Source: Rhizobium sp. Leaf371 (lineage in GTDB: Bacteria > Pseudomonadota > Alphaproteobacteria > Rhizobiales > Rhizobiaceae). From it: a DNA stretch of 64,000 nucleotides. The position numbers were made by a program, and so were the translations under genes. Numbering within the stretch: position 1 is the first letter of the stretch; the number at the start of each line of letters is the position of its first letter. The stretch spans positions 296,259 through 360,258 of the forward strand of contig NZ_LMQB01000028.1 in NCBI RefSeq assembly GCF_001424045.1. Direction: 5' to 3'. Positions 1 to 8,301 of this stretch are shown one piece after another. Under the pieces are notes generated by a model. It saw nothing but the letters and a program-made list of their open reading frames with translations, ran no database searches and was not told where the DNA came from.

Positions 1-266
1 AGCGCGGGCTGCTGTAGAAGCAGCGTGGCGAAGGAGAGGAGTGCGAGAACATTGCTCGCGATAATGGTCGCAAGCCCCGCCCCGCCCCTCTGCGCCACAC
101 CCCAGAGCGTGCCGGCCATGAAGGCCGAGATGACGGCGCCATAGGCAAGGAATGCCTCCACCATATCGATGCCGAAGAGGCTCGCGGGCGCCAGGAGCAG
201 CAACCAGAACGGCAGGGCGCCGGCATAGGTCAGCAGGGTGGATGTGGCTTTCGACATCGGCGTCAT
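1..266 (-). CDS. DUF3429 family membrane protein (3' end outside window)
   Basis: Only the first 88 residues are inside the window. They read as a hydrophobic protein with three candidate membrane segments (about residues 10-30, 36-55 and 64-82) and the TYAGALPFW and YGAVISAFMAGTLWG stretches typical of DUF3429, a small inner-membrane family of unknown function. The ATG at 264-266 overlaps the TGA of the upstream oxidoreductase gene in an ATGA arrangement, so the two are probably translationally coupled. A second in-frame ATG lies nine bases downstream. In other proteobacteria DUF3429 genes often sit near photolyase or amine-oxidase-like genes, which fits this context (recalled knowledge). 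Confidence 0.75.
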   Translation of the reverse strand, partial: MTPMSKATSTLLTYAGALPFWLLLLAPASLFGIDMVEAFLAYGAVISAFMAGTLWGVAQRGGAGLATIIASNVLALLSFATLLLQQPA

Positions 267-1276
267 TCGGCTGGTTTCCTCAGCATCGGAACGAGCGCGT
301 CCGCCAACTGGCTGGCGCTCTGAAAGGCGGCTTCGACGCGGCCGGCGATGCACCAATCTCCGCAACAGGCGAGGTGGCGCTCCGGATCGAGCAGAAACGG
401 CCGGCCGGCAGACCGTGCGACATTGGCATAGCGCCAGCGCTTGATGACGGCGCCCGCAGCCTCGCCGGCATCGAGCGGCACATAGCGACGCAGGGCGTCG
501 ATCATCTCCGCCTTCACACCGTCCAGCGGCGCCTCGATATGCGCGTCCGACCAGTGCGGACTGGCATTCACGACAAGACACGGCGGCTCCCCACGGCCGG
601 GTTTGCGATCGTTGCGCGAGATCCAGCTGAGGACCGGATCATCGAGGCGCGCAGCTGCAAAGGGCGTGTCAGCGCCGGCGCGCAGGGTCACCATCAGGGT
701 GAAGCAGGCATTCATTGCTGTTTTCTGCACAGCATCGCGATGACCGAAGGTCGATGGCAACAGCCTGGCCGACTGTGGTGCCGGTGCGGTTGCGATCACC
801 CAGTCGAAGGGGCCGATGTCTCCCGTTTCCGTCTTTAAGATCCAGTTTCGTGGCGTCCCGGTGATCGACGCGATCTCGACATTAAAGGCGATATCGCAGT
901 CTTTCGCCATCCAGGCCGGCAAGGCTTTCATCGATGGCGCGCCGACATATCGCGCCTCGCTTTGCCGCGGCGCGCTTGCCGTCGCAGGACCGTCTGCGGG
1001 TGTGGCGGGCAGAGAGACGATGTCGGCGTTCCAACGGTCTGCAGCGCCGTCCGCGATCGCCCCGTCCAGCAGGCTGCGAAAGCGCGGGTCGCGGAGGGTG
1101 AAGTATTGAGCCCCGTGATCGAACGACACGCCCCCGATCCGTCTCGTCGCCATCCGGCCGCCGACAGCCTTGCTCTTCTCGAAGATACGGACGGAGGCGT
1201 GGCTGGAGAGAACCCTTGCGAGCGTCAGCCCGGCCATTCCCGCACCGATGATCGCCACGCGTTTCGGATTGCTCAT
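263..1276 (-). CDS. NAD(P)/FAD-dependent oxidoreductase, amine-oxidase/renalase-like
   Basis: A 337-residue cytoplasmic flavoprotein. The N-terminal Rossmann motif IGAGMAG (residues 10-16) is followed by the GGRMATRR and FDHGAQYFTLRD stretches shared by the renalase-like NAD(P)-binding proteins of the amine oxidase superfamily; the substrate is unknown. A DWCIAGRVEAAFQSA-type C-terminal flavin motif is present. The ATG at 1276 was chosen because GGGAGAAAG stands just upstream and the FAD motif follows directly; an upstream start at 1330 would add 18 atypical residues. Its stop overlaps the DUF3429 start, and the DCC-family gene lies about 100 bases upstream on the same strand. Confidence 0.85.
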   Translation of the reverse strand: MSNPKRVAIIGAGMAGLTLARVLSSHASVRIFEKSKAVGGRMATRRIGGVSFDHGAQYFTLRDPRFRSLLDGAIADGAADRWNADIVSLPATPADGPATASAPRQSEARYVGAPSMKALPAWMAKDCDIAFNVEIASITGTPRNWILKTETGDIGPFDWVIATAPAPQSARLLPSTFGHRDAVQKTAMNACFTLMVTLRAGADTPFAAARLDDPVLSWISRNDRKPGRGEPPCLVVNASPHWSDAHIEAPLDGVKAEMIDALRRYVPLDAGEAAGAVIKRWRYANVARSAGRPFLLDPERHLACCGDWCIAGRVEAAFQSASQLADALVPMLRKPAE

Positions 1277-1374
1277 CTTTCTCCCGATCCGTTCTTGCGC
1301 CTCTGCGCACGTGGCGAGCCGCTGATCCACGATCTAACGCCGCCGCCCGTGACGGCAACTGCCGGGATGACGCT

Positions 1375-1722
1375 TCATCGAAACAGGCGCTGCAGACGCG
1401 GGCGGACCCGAAGGAATCCCCGATAGGCCATGTCGAAGAGGGGCGTTACCGGTTTCCAGCCGGCGGCGATGCCAAGCGGCCGCAGCACCGGGATCGCCCG
1501 CCACATGGCCGCGAAGGCCGCCGCGCCCGACAACAGCCGGCCGTTCTCTTCGGCATGGAAGCGTGCGAGGATCTCGCCTCTGTCGATCGGGCAGGACGCA
1601 CGGGGGTCGCAGGCATCGACGAAGCGAATGGCACCTCTCCGGTCGAGCCGTCGCATCAGCGAAATCTCGCGCTGGCAGAGCGGGCAGCTGCTATCGAACC
1701 AGACGGTGACGGTCTCGACCAT
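1375..1722 (-). CDS. DCC-family thiol-disulfide oxidoreductase (DUF393)
   Basis: A 115-residue protein with the signature of DUF393, the DCC family: VWFDSSCPLCQREI near the N terminus, with Cys13 and Cys16 as the predicted redox pair, followed by FVDACD. The family is predicted to be thioredoxin-like, with unproven partners. It is the first of three minus-strand genes (DCC, FAD oxidoreductase, DUF3429), an association that suggests a shared redox or membrane-quality role (inference). About 175 bases separate it from the divergent GntR regulator gene. Confidence 0.8.
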   Translation of the reverse strand: MVETVTVWFDSSCPLCQREISLMRRLDRRGAIRFVDACDPRASCPIDRGEILARFHAEENGRLLSGAAAFAAMWRAIPVLRPLGIAAGWKPVTPLFDMAYRGFLRVRPRLQRLFR

Positions 1723-1847
1723 GCCTCGGAACTCCAGAAGCCGCGTGGCCCAGCAGGCCCGAAGGTTGATCGCGGTGTCTGCGAGATACGGGACTGCTGT
1801 CTCTCCGGATCAAGCGTTCACCTTTCATAACCTCGAAATCGGCTTGC

Positions 1848-1872
1848 TTTGATCGGTGATGTTTGATCAAAC
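1848..1872 (+). promoter_or_regulatory. Candidate GntR operator upstream of the regulator gene
   Basis: A TTTGATC half-site at 1848-1854 recurs at 1862-1868, where it forms part of a perfect 12-base palindrome GTTTGATCAAAC (1861-1872). It stands 25 bases before the GTG start of the GntR-family regulator, as expected for an autoregulatory site. The palindrome is seen; its use as an operator is inferred. Confidence 0.45.
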
Positions 1873-1896
1873 TTTCTGCCTAGAGGAGCTTGGCTT

Positions 1897-2655
1897 GTGG
1901 TGACGAAGGTGCGTGGCATCGTGGGATCGGATCGCTCGGATGACGGCAGGGAGGAGGTCGCGCTCTCTCCGGTCGGGCGCGAGACGCTGCAGGATCGCGT
2001 CTACGCCCAGCTTCGCCATTCGCTGATCAACGGCATGTTCGATGCCGGCGACGTGCTGCGCATCGTCGATCTCGCCGAACGGCTTCAGACGAGCACCATG
2101 CCGGTTCGCGAGGCGCTGGGGCGTCTCGTCTCGGAAAAGGCGCTGGAATCCCTGCCCAACCGCTCCGTTCGCGTGCCGTTGATCACCCGCTCCCGGCTTG
2201 ACGATCTCGCCCGCGCCCGTATCCTGATCGAAGGGCGGATGGTCTCGCTGGCGCTGCCGCATCTGACGCGCGACGATCTCTCCGTTCTGAAGCAGGCCAA
2301 TCTCGATTGCGATGCGGCCTTCGAGGAACATGGCCGGGATATCGGCCAAGTTACGTCCGCGCTGAATCAGCGCTTCCATTTCCACCTCTACAGCGTCGGG
2401 CGCTCGCCTGTACTCCTGTCGATCGTCGAGAGCCTCTGGCTGCAATCCGGCGCGATCATCCGGCAGGCGGCGCAGATCCACGACGCGCAAGGCGGGCTGG
2501 CCGCGACGGACCATCACTGGGCGCTGATTGCAGCCCTGGAAGCCGGCGACGAGGCGGCCGCGCTGCAATCGCTCACCAATGATATCAGCCGCTCGTTCAA
2601 CCTCATCCGCGGACGGCTGGACACGCAGGAGACAGCGGAGGTGCGATATGGCTGA
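1897..2655 (+). CDS. GntR-family transcriptional regulator, FCD/FadR subfamily
   Basis: A 252-residue repressor-type protein. The winged helix runs from about residue 28 (ETLQDRVYAQLRHSLINGMF) through VREALGRLVSEKALE. The helical FCD ligand-binding domain follows, with the DDLARARILIEGRMVSLAL and HFHLYSVG segments that usually carry metal and carboxylate ligands. The GTG start at 1897 is preceded by GAGGAG. It overlaps the next gene by eight bases and heads a four-gene operon with an aldo/keto reductase and a binding protein, so it probably controls use of a sugar or sugar acid; the effector is unknown. Confidence 0.9.
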   Translation: MVTKVRGIVGSDRSDDGREEVALSPVGRETLQDRVYAQLRHSLINGMFDAGDVLRIVDLAERLQTSTMPVREALGRLVSEKALESLPNRSVRVPLITRSRLDDLARARILIEGRMVSLALPHLTRDDLSVLKQANLDCDAAFEEHGRDIGQVTSALNQRFHFHLYSVGRSPVLLSIVESLWLQSGAIIRQAAQIHDAQGGLAATDHHWALIAALEAGDEAAALQSLTNDISRSFNLIRGRLDTQETAEVRYG

Positions 2656-3001
2656 GGCTGGCGACGACGGTTTCGACCTCTACGATCTGCGCGTCGATAT
2701 CGTCATTCCCGAGGGCGGCGTCGTCTATTGCGGCGCGAGGCCGGGAGACCATTTCGAGCTGCGCGGCGAGATGCTGCATCTGCCGGAGGGGCAGGGTTTC
2801 TCGATCTATTCCCTCGCATCCGTGCTGCCGCTCCTCGCCGCCAAGCAGAGGCCGACGCATCGCAACGACTGGATGACGACGGACACGGAGATCGCCTGCC
2901 CGGACCCCAACTGCTCGACCCGACTGCGGATCACGCGGCTGCGCCACCGGCGTTTCAGCCATGCCGCCACCACCGCCGTCCCCCTGACCGACGAAACATA
3001 G
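2648..3001 (+). CDS. TIGR04076 family protein
   Basis: A 117-residue soluble protein with the TIGR04076 pattern: an N-terminal beta-rich segment (YDLRVDIV, then VYCGARPGDHFELRG), a middle SIYSLASVLPLLAAKQR segment and a Cys-rich CPDPNCSTRLRITR near the C terminus. The cysteines suggest metal binding, but no function is established for the family. The ATG at 2648 lies inside the last codons of the GntR gene, so translation is likely coupled. Homologues are often seen next to aldo/keto reductases, and an aldo/keto reductase follows here after ten bases. Confidence 0.8.
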   Translation: MAEAGDDGFDLYDLRVDIVIPEGGVVYCGARPGDHFELRGEMLHLPEGQGFSIYSLASVLPLLAAKQRPTHRNDWMTTDTEIACPDPNCSTRLRITRLRHRRFSHAATTAVPLTDET

Positions 3002-3011
3002 GCTTCCCGAC

Positions 3012-4064
3012 ATGCAACGCTTTGCCATCGCCCCCGACTACGAGATTTCCCGCGTCATCCGCGGCGGCTGGCAGCTGGCCGGCGGCCATGGAGCCATCGA
3101 TGCCGATGCGGCGGTGGACGACATGATCGCCTTTGCCGATGCCGGCATCACGACGTTCGACTGTGCCGATATCTACACCGGCGTCGAAGAGCTGATCGGC
3201 CGCTTCCGGCTTGCCTATGGTCGCCTGCGCGGTGCGGAAGCCCTGTCGCGCATTCGTGTCCATACCAAGTTCGTACCCGATCTCACGGTCCTCCCGACCA
3301 TCGACAAGGCCTATGTCGAGAGCGTCATCGATACCTCGCGCAAGCGGCTGAACCTCGAAACGCTCGACCTGGTCCAGTTCCACTGGTGGGCGCTCGATGT
3401 TCCCGGCTGGCTGGAGACGGCGGGATGGCTGCGGGAGCTTTCGGAGGAAGGCCGGATCGGAAAGGTGAGTCTCACCAATTTCGATACCGACCACGTGGCG
3501 GCCATCATCGAGGCCGGCGTTCCCGTCGCCTCGCTGCAGCTGCAATATTCGCTGCTCGACCGACGGCCGGAAAAGCGCATGGTCGATCTCGCCCGCGACA
3601 AGGGCTTTGCCCTGTTCTGCTACGGCACGGTCGCCGGCGGCTTTCTCAGCGATCGCTGGCTGGGGCAGTTGGAACCCGAGCATCCGCTCGAAAATCGATC
3701 GCTGACGAAGTACAAGCTGATCATCGACGATTTCGGCGGATGGGATCTCTTCCAGTCCCTGCTCGCCACGCTGCGCAGCATCGCCGACCGCCATGGAACC
3801 GATATCGCGACGGTTGCGAGCGCTGCCCTGCTGACGAAGCCCGCCGTCGCTGCCGTGATCGTCGGCGCCCGTAACCGCAGCCATCTGCCGGCCAATCTCG
3901 CCATCTCCGATATCGCGCTCGATGGCAGCGACCATGCGGCTCTCGATGCCGTGCTGGCCGAGGCGCTGCCGCTGGACGGCGATGTCTATGCGCTGGAGCG
4001 CGACCGCACGGGTCGCCACGGTTCCATCATGAAATACAATCTCAACAAAGGGGAATCAAAATGA
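3012..4064 (+). CDS. Aldo/keto reductase; candidate L-fucose (aldose) dehydrogenase
   Basis: A 350-residue TIM-barrel oxidoreductase. The catalytic set is visible: Asp and Tyr in TFDCADIYTGVEELIG, Lys in VHTKFVPD and His in LVQFHWWAL. The NADP-binding end reads AAVIVGARNRSHLPANL. Known aldose dehydrogenases that oxidise L-fucose or D-threo-aldoses to lactones belong to this superfamily. The only fucose-pathway genes in the window are in the cluster from 5.9 kb, so this enzyme is a candidate for the first step, but the family is broad and the assignment is inference. It follows the TIGR04076 gene and overlaps the next gene by four bases (ATGA). Confidence 0.8.
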   Translation: MQRFAIAPDYEISRVIRGGWQLAGGHGAIDADAAVDDMIAFADAGITTFDCADIYTGVEELIGRFRLAYGRLRGAEALSRIRVHTKFVPDLTVLPTIDKAYVESVIDTSRKRLNLETLDLVQFHWWALDVPGWLETAGWLRELSEEGRIGKVSLTNFDTDHVAAIIEAGVPVASLQLQYSLLDRRPEKRMVDLARDKGFALFCYGTVAGGFLSDRWLGQLEPEHPLENRSLTKYKLIIDDFGGWDLFQSLLATLRSIADRHGTDIATVASAALLTKPAVAAVIVGARNRSHLPANLAISDIALDGSDHAALDAVLAEALPLDGDVYALERDRTGRHGSIMKYNLNKGESK

Positions 4065-5320
4065 GATCGTCCTATCTGCTCGCCGCCCTGTTCACGACGC
4101 TGGCCGCATCCGCATCGCCCGCCCTTTCCGCCGATTGCGACATCACGGTCGGTCTGGTGATGGAATTGACGGGGCCGGCCGGCGAGTATGGCCAGGCAGG
4201 TGCGAAATCCGTCGAGATGGCCTTCCGCGACATCAACGAGGCCGGCGGCGTGGCGGGCTGCAAGCTGGTGGCGGACACGCGCGACAGCCAGAGCCAGGGC
4301 AACGTTGCCGTCGATCAGGCGACGCAGCTCGTCAACATCAAGAAAGTGCCGGTCATCATCGGCGGCATCATCTCCTCCGTCTCCATTCCGATCCTGACCT
4401 CGGTGACCGCGCCGGCCGGCGTCGTGCAGGTGTCCCCGGCCTCTTCTTCGCCGACGCTCACCGCGCTCGGTCGCGACGGCAAGACCAACGGCGTCTTCTT
4501 CCGCACCATCACCTCGGACGCGCTGCAGGGAACGGCGGCGGCGAAATACGCGATCGACCAGGGTTTGAAAAAGATCGCCATCATCAACGTCAACAACGAC
4601 TTCGGCGTCAACATGGTGCGCGAATTCAAGACGGCCTACGAAAAGCTTGGCGGCACGATCACCACGACGACCCCCTATAACGAGAAACAGTCGAGCTACG
4701 CCTCCGAGGCGAGTGCCGCGATGGCCGGCGAACCGGATGCGCTCTATCTCGTCAGCACGCCGGTGGACGGCGCCACGATCGCCCGCGCCTGGATTTCCGG
4801 CGGCGGCAAACAGACTTTCCTCCTGAACGACGGCATGAACTCCAAGGACTTCATTGAGAGCGTCGGCGCGCAATATCTCGAAAACGCCTATGGCACCTCC
4901 TCGGGCACCAGCCCGACGGCCTCGACCGAATATTTCAACGCCAATTATGAGGCCTTCTCCGGCGGTATCGCACCCTCGGCGCCGGCCGCCGATCGGTCCT
5001 ATGACGCCGGCGCGATCGTCGGCCTCGCCATTGCCAAGGCCGGCAAATCGGATGCGGCGGCCATCAAGACCGCGATGCGCGAGGTCGTGGCCGCGGGCGG
5101 CACGCCGATCCATGCGGGCAAGGAGGAGTTCGTCAAGGCCCTGTCCCTGATCAAGGAGGGCAAGCCGGTGAAATATGAAGGCGTCATCGGCCCCGTCAGC
5201 TTCGACCAGTACGGCGATATCACCGGTCCGTTCCGCCTGTGGAAAATCACCAATGGCGACGTCACCACCGTGGGCGAACTGAGTGCCGACGAGGTCGGCA
5301 AACTGAAAGACGGCAAGTAA
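4061..5320 (+). CDS. Periplasmic ABC substrate-binding protein, LivJ-like (Peripla_BP_6)
   Basis: A 419-residue exported protein. A signal peptide spans about residues 1-24 (basic start, hydrophobic core, ALSA then Asp). The mature protein begins ITVGLVMELTGPAGEYGQ, the opening strand and ligand loop of type I binding proteins for branched-chain amino acids and related small ligands, and continues with SVSIPILTSVTAPAGVVQVSPASS. No permease or ATPase gene adjoins it, so it must share membrane components encoded elsewhere or act as a sensor. Its ATG overlaps the aldo/keto reductase stop. A strong hairpin ends the operon. Confidence 0.85.
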   Translation: MRSSYLLAALFTTLAASASPALSADCDITVGLVMELTGPAGEYGQAGAKSVEMAFRDINEAGGVAGCKLVADTRDSQSQGNVAVDQATQLVNIKKVPVIIGGIISSVSIPILTSVTAPAGVVQVSPASSSPTLTALGRDGKTNGVFFRTITSDALQGTAAAKYAIDQGLKKIAIINVNNDFGVNMVREFKTAYEKLGGTITTTTPYNEKQSSYASEASAAMAGEPDALYLVSTPVDGATIARAWISGGGKQTFLLNDGMNSKDFIESVGAQYLENAYGTSSGTSPTASTEYFNANYEAFSGGIAPSAPAADRSYDAGAIVGLAIAKAGKSDAAAIKTAMREVVAAGGTPIHAGKEEFVKALSLIKEGKPVKYEGVIGPVSFDQYGDITGPFRLWKITNGDVTTVGELSADEVGKLKDGK

Positions 5321-5331
5321 GCTTCTGAAGG

Positions 5332-5373
5332 TGCGAGGGGACCGGCAGGCGCTGTCCTGCCGGACCCCTCGCA
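5332..5373 (+). terminator. Hairpin terminator of the GntR-AKR-binding protein operon
   Basis: Arms TGCGAGGGGACCGGCAGG and CCTGCCGGACCCCTCGCA pair over 18 positions with one A-A mismatch around the loop CGCTGT, starting 12 bases after the stop codon. There is no clear T-tract, so it may act mainly as a 3' end-stabilising structure. Confidence 0.6.
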
Positions 5374-5775
5374 GCCATCTTGCGAAGCGGATGCGCGTCG
5401 GCGTGTCCTTCGCGATCGTCTTCTTGGCGGATGCCCGCCTGCTTGTCTCGGCATCGCCGCCAAACGTGACGATGCTGTCATGGCCCCGGTTCGATGGCGG
5501 GCAGCCATTTGCCATCATCTGAACGCGTATGATGCGCCGTGATGCTGCCGCGCGCCGGCGGCATGCCGAGCGGGTCTGGTCGTCCCGTCTCCTTGGCGAA
5601 GGACGACGCCGAGGTCAGGCTCTCCGCCTAGCCGAAAACCTTCCGAATTGCCGTTGATGTCGTGCCCGTCCAAGATGACGGAGAGACTGTCGCGTTCAGC
5701 CGCGTTTTTCCGAGTCCCTCGCGGTCCGGAGCGGCACGCTCCTGTGTGATCGTCACCCCTTGTAAATGTCATCCA
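5374..5775. other. Intergenic stretch without a recognised gene
   Basis: About 400 bases between the terminator and the palindrome upstream of the CoA-transferase gene. Only short open frames without family features or good ribosome-binding sites are present. I see no RNA gene or repeat here. Confidence 0.5.
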
Positions 5776-5798
5776 TATGTGAACACTATATTCACATA
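5776..5798. promoter_or_regulatory. Perfect inverted repeat, candidate IclR operator
   Basis: TATGTGAA and TTCACATA form a perfect 8-base inverted repeat around a 7-base AT-rich centre, in an otherwise GC-rich region about 140 bases upstream of the CoA-transferase start. Similar half-sites (ATTCCATATAC at 10072-10082 and GTATATGAAT at 10141-10150) flank the IclR regulator start, so one regulator may bind both places (inference). Confidence 0.45.
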
Positions 5799-5936
5799 AG
5801 AAGGCATGAGGCGGGCCATCGGGAGATGTACAGCAGCCTTGCTGCTGGCACGCTCCCGCCTGGAACGGTCTGGCCAGCCGTCCGATCGCTCCTCTGAAAA
5901 CCTCGGCGATCTCGCCGTCATCGAAAAGTCAGCGTC

Positions 5937-7148
5937 ATGCCCCTGTCCGATCTCCCGACCTCCGTTTCCTCCTTCGCCACCACAGCGGAGAGAGATGGTT
6001 CAGACCTTCCCTTGAGCGGACTGCTCGTCTTGGACATGAGCCAGTTCCTGTCCGGCCCGTATTGTTCGCTGCGGCTGATGGATCTCGGCGCCCGCGTCAT
6101 CAAGATCGAGCGTCCCGATGGGGGCGACCTTTCGCGGCGGCTTTATCTGAGCGACACCGAGATCGGCGGCGATTCCACGATCTTCCATGCGATCAACCGT
6201 GCCAAGGAAAGCCTGGCGATCGACCTGAAGAACACGGACGACCTTGCAGCGCTGTGCAAGCTGCTGGAGCGCGCCGACGTCGTCATCCAGAATTTCCGCC
6301 CCGGCGTCATCGAGCGGCTGGGGCTCGACTATCCCAAGGTCAGGGCGATCAATCCCCGCATCGTGTTCTGCTCGATCAGCGGCTACGGCACTGAAGGTCC
6401 ATGGGTATCGCGGCCGGGCCAGGATCTTCTGGCGCAGTCGCGGTCGGGCGTCATGTGGCTGAACGGCGACGAGGGGCAGGGGCCGGTGCCCTTCGGGCTT
6501 GCCATCGGCGACATGCTGGCCGGCGCGGCCGCAGCGCAGGGGATTCTCGCAGCACTCGTTCGCCGCGGCGTCACGGGCAAGGGCAGCCATGTCGAAACCA
6601 GTCTGCTCGAAGCGCTGGTCGATCTGCAGTTCGAAGTCCTGACCACGCATCTGAACGACGGCCGTCGCTTGCCGAAGCGCTCGGATTTCCGCAGCGCGCA
6701 CGCCTATCTCTCGGCCCCCTACGGCGTCTATCCCGCAGCCGACGGTTATCTCGCCATCGCGATGACGCCGATCCCTAAGCTCGCGGACCTTCTGGAGATG
6801 GACGAGCTCGCGCCGTTCCGGGACGACCCCGCGAGCTGGTTCACCGCCCGCGACGCGATCAAGGCGCTGATCGCCAAACGCATCTTGGAAAAGACCATCG
6901 ACGAATGGCTCGCCATCCTGGAGCCGGCCGATATCTGGTGCGCCAAGGTGATGGACTGGAACGAGCTGATGGAAAGCGACGGCTTCCGGCATCTCGACAT
7001 GCTGCAGACGGTCACGCGCGACGATGGCGTCTCCATCCACACCACGCGCTCGCCGCTGCGCATCGACGGCGTGCGCCCGACGTTCGCGCGTGCCGCCCCG
7101 AAGATCGGGGAGCAGAGTGCCGCCATCCGCAAGGAGTTCGGCCTGTGA
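5937..7148 (+). CDS. CaiB/BaiF (class III) CoA-transferase family protein
   Basis: A 403-residue protein of the family III CoA transferases. It shows LSGLLVLDMSQFLSGPYCS, GARVIKIERPDGGD, the NRAKESLAIDL segment, VVIQNFRPGVIERLGL, and the AIGDMLAG motif with Asp192 in the place of the catalytic Asp that forms the acyl-enzyme anhydride. It should move CoA between carboxylic acids; donor and acceptor are unknown. It is the first gene after the palindrome at 5776, and its stop overlaps the GTG of the next gene (GTGA), so the two products are probably made in fixed ratio. Non-phosphorylating sugar pathways do not normally need a CoA transferase. Confidence 0.85.
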   Translation: MPLSDLPTSVSSFATTAERDGSDLPLSGLLVLDMSQFLSGPYCSLRLMDLGARVIKIERPDGGDLSRRLYLSDTEIGGDSTIFHAINRAKESLAIDLKNTDDLAALCKLLERADVVIQNFRPGVIERLGLDYPKVRAINPRIVFCSISGYGTEGPWVSRPGQDLLAQSRSGVMWLNGDEGQGPVPFGLAIGDMLAGAAAAQGILAALVRRGVTGKGSHVETSLLEALVDLQFEVLTTHLNDGRRLPKRSDFRSAHAYLSAPYGVYPAADGYLAIAMTPIPKLADLLEMDELAPFRDDPASWFTARDAIKALIAKRILEKTIDEWLAILEPADIWCAKVMDWNELMESDGFRHLDMLQTVTRDDGVSIHTTRSPLRIDGVRPTFARAAPKIGEQSAAIRKEFGL

Positions 7149-8290
7149 GCGCGCAATCCATCACGCTCAAGGGCATGACCTGGAACCATCCGCGCGGTTA
7201 TGATCCCCTGGTCGCCTGCGCGCGTCTCTGGCAAGAACGGACGGGTGTCACCGTTACCTGGGACAAACGGTCCCTGCAGGATTTCGAGACCTATCCTGTC
7301 GAGGAGCTGGCGCGCGCCTACGATCTCATCGTCATCGACCATCCGCATGTCGGCCAGATCACGCGCGAGAATTGCCTCGCGCCGCTCGACGTGCCCGGCA
7401 AGGCAGCCGAGGCCGAAGCGCTTCGTGCCGGCAGTGTCGGTGCGTCCTTTCCGAGCTATCATTGGCAAGGTCGGCAATGGGCGCTCCCGATCGACGCCGC
7501 GACGCAGGTGCAGGCGTTCCGGCCGGATCTCCTGTCCGCACCCCCGCAGCGATGGGGCGAGGTGTTGGAGCTCGCTCGTGCGAGCCGCGTGCTGCTGCCC
7601 CTTCGTCCGCCGCACAGCCTCATGAGTTTCTACACGCTGGCGGCCAACCTCGGCACGCCGTGCGTTGTCGATGGCGACATGTTGATCACACCCGAGGCCG
7701 GCGCGGCTGCGTTCGAGGCGCTGCGGGAGCTTGCCGCGCTCGTGCCTTCGTCGTGTTTCGAGATGGACCCGATCGCCGTCCTCGAAGCCATGGCGGATAA
7801 CCGCTCGGCGCATGCCTTGTCGCCGCTGATCTACGGCTATGTCAGCTATGCCATGAAGGGCTTCCGGGAAAAGCCAATCCATTTTCACGACATACCGTCC
7901 GCGGGTCACGAAGGGCCGGTCGGCTCTGCCCTCGGTGGCACCGGCATCGCTGTCTCCGCTTTCTCGGCCTCGCCGCGCGAGGCGCTCGATTTCGCCTACT
8001 GGATCGCGAGCGGCGATGTCCAGAAGACCGCCTATGCGGCTTCCGGCGGGCAGCCGGGACACGCCGCAGCCTGGGAAGACGAGACGGTGAACGCCGCGAC
8101 CGCCGATTTCTATCGTGCCACGCGGGCAACGCTGGAGGCGGCCTGGGTTCGGCCACGCCATGATGGCTACATAGCGTTCCAACAGGCGGCGTCTGAGACG
8201 ATCAATCGCGGCCTTCTGGAAAGGCGGCCGGCCTCGGCGGTCGTCGCCGACCTCAACGGCCTTTTTCGCGAGAGTTTCAAGGCGCGCTAG
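7145..8290 (+). CDS. Extracellular-solute-binding-fold protein lacking a signal peptide
   Basis: A 381-residue protein resembling family 1 sugar-binding proteins of ABC transporters (GMTWNHPRGYDPLVACARLW, the DLIVIDHPHVGQI strand-turn, QWALPIDAATQVQAF, and a late FQQAASETIN helix). The N terminus starts VSAQSITLKGMTWN: there is no basic region or hydrophobic core, so export by the Sec route is not expected. The GTG start at 7145 overlaps the CoA-transferase stop. An upstream start would run into the CoA-transferase gene and still give no signal. No permease or ATPase is nearby. A cytosolic ligand-binding or enzyme-partner role with the CoA transferase is an inference. Confidence 0.75.
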   Translation: MSAQSITLKGMTWNHPRGYDPLVACARLWQERTGVTVTWDKRSLQDFETYPVEELARAYDLIVIDHPHVGQITRENCLAPLDVPGKAAEAEALRAGSVGASFPSYHWQGRQWALPIDAATQVQAFRPDLLSAPPQRWGEVLELARASRVLLPLRPPHSLMSFYTLAANLGTPCVVDGDMLITPEAGAAAFEALRELAALVPSSCFEMDPIAVLEAMADNRSAHALSPLIYGYVSYAMKGFREKPIHFHDIPSAGHEGPVGSALGGTGIAVSAFSASPREALDFAYWIASGDVQKTAYAASGGQPGHAAAWEDETVNAATADFYRATRATLEAAWVRPRHDGYIAFQQAASETINRGLLERRPASAVVADLNGLFRESFKAR

Positions 8291-8301
8291 TCACCTCGTC
8301 C

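Noticed and set aside
3986..5518. 510-codon frame opposite the LivJ-like gene
   Set aside because: Composed of repeated GRRG-type residues and overlaps a real binding protein.
5331..5522. 63-codon plus-strand frame after the binding-protein gene
   Set aside because: Begins inside the terminator hairpin and shows no family features.
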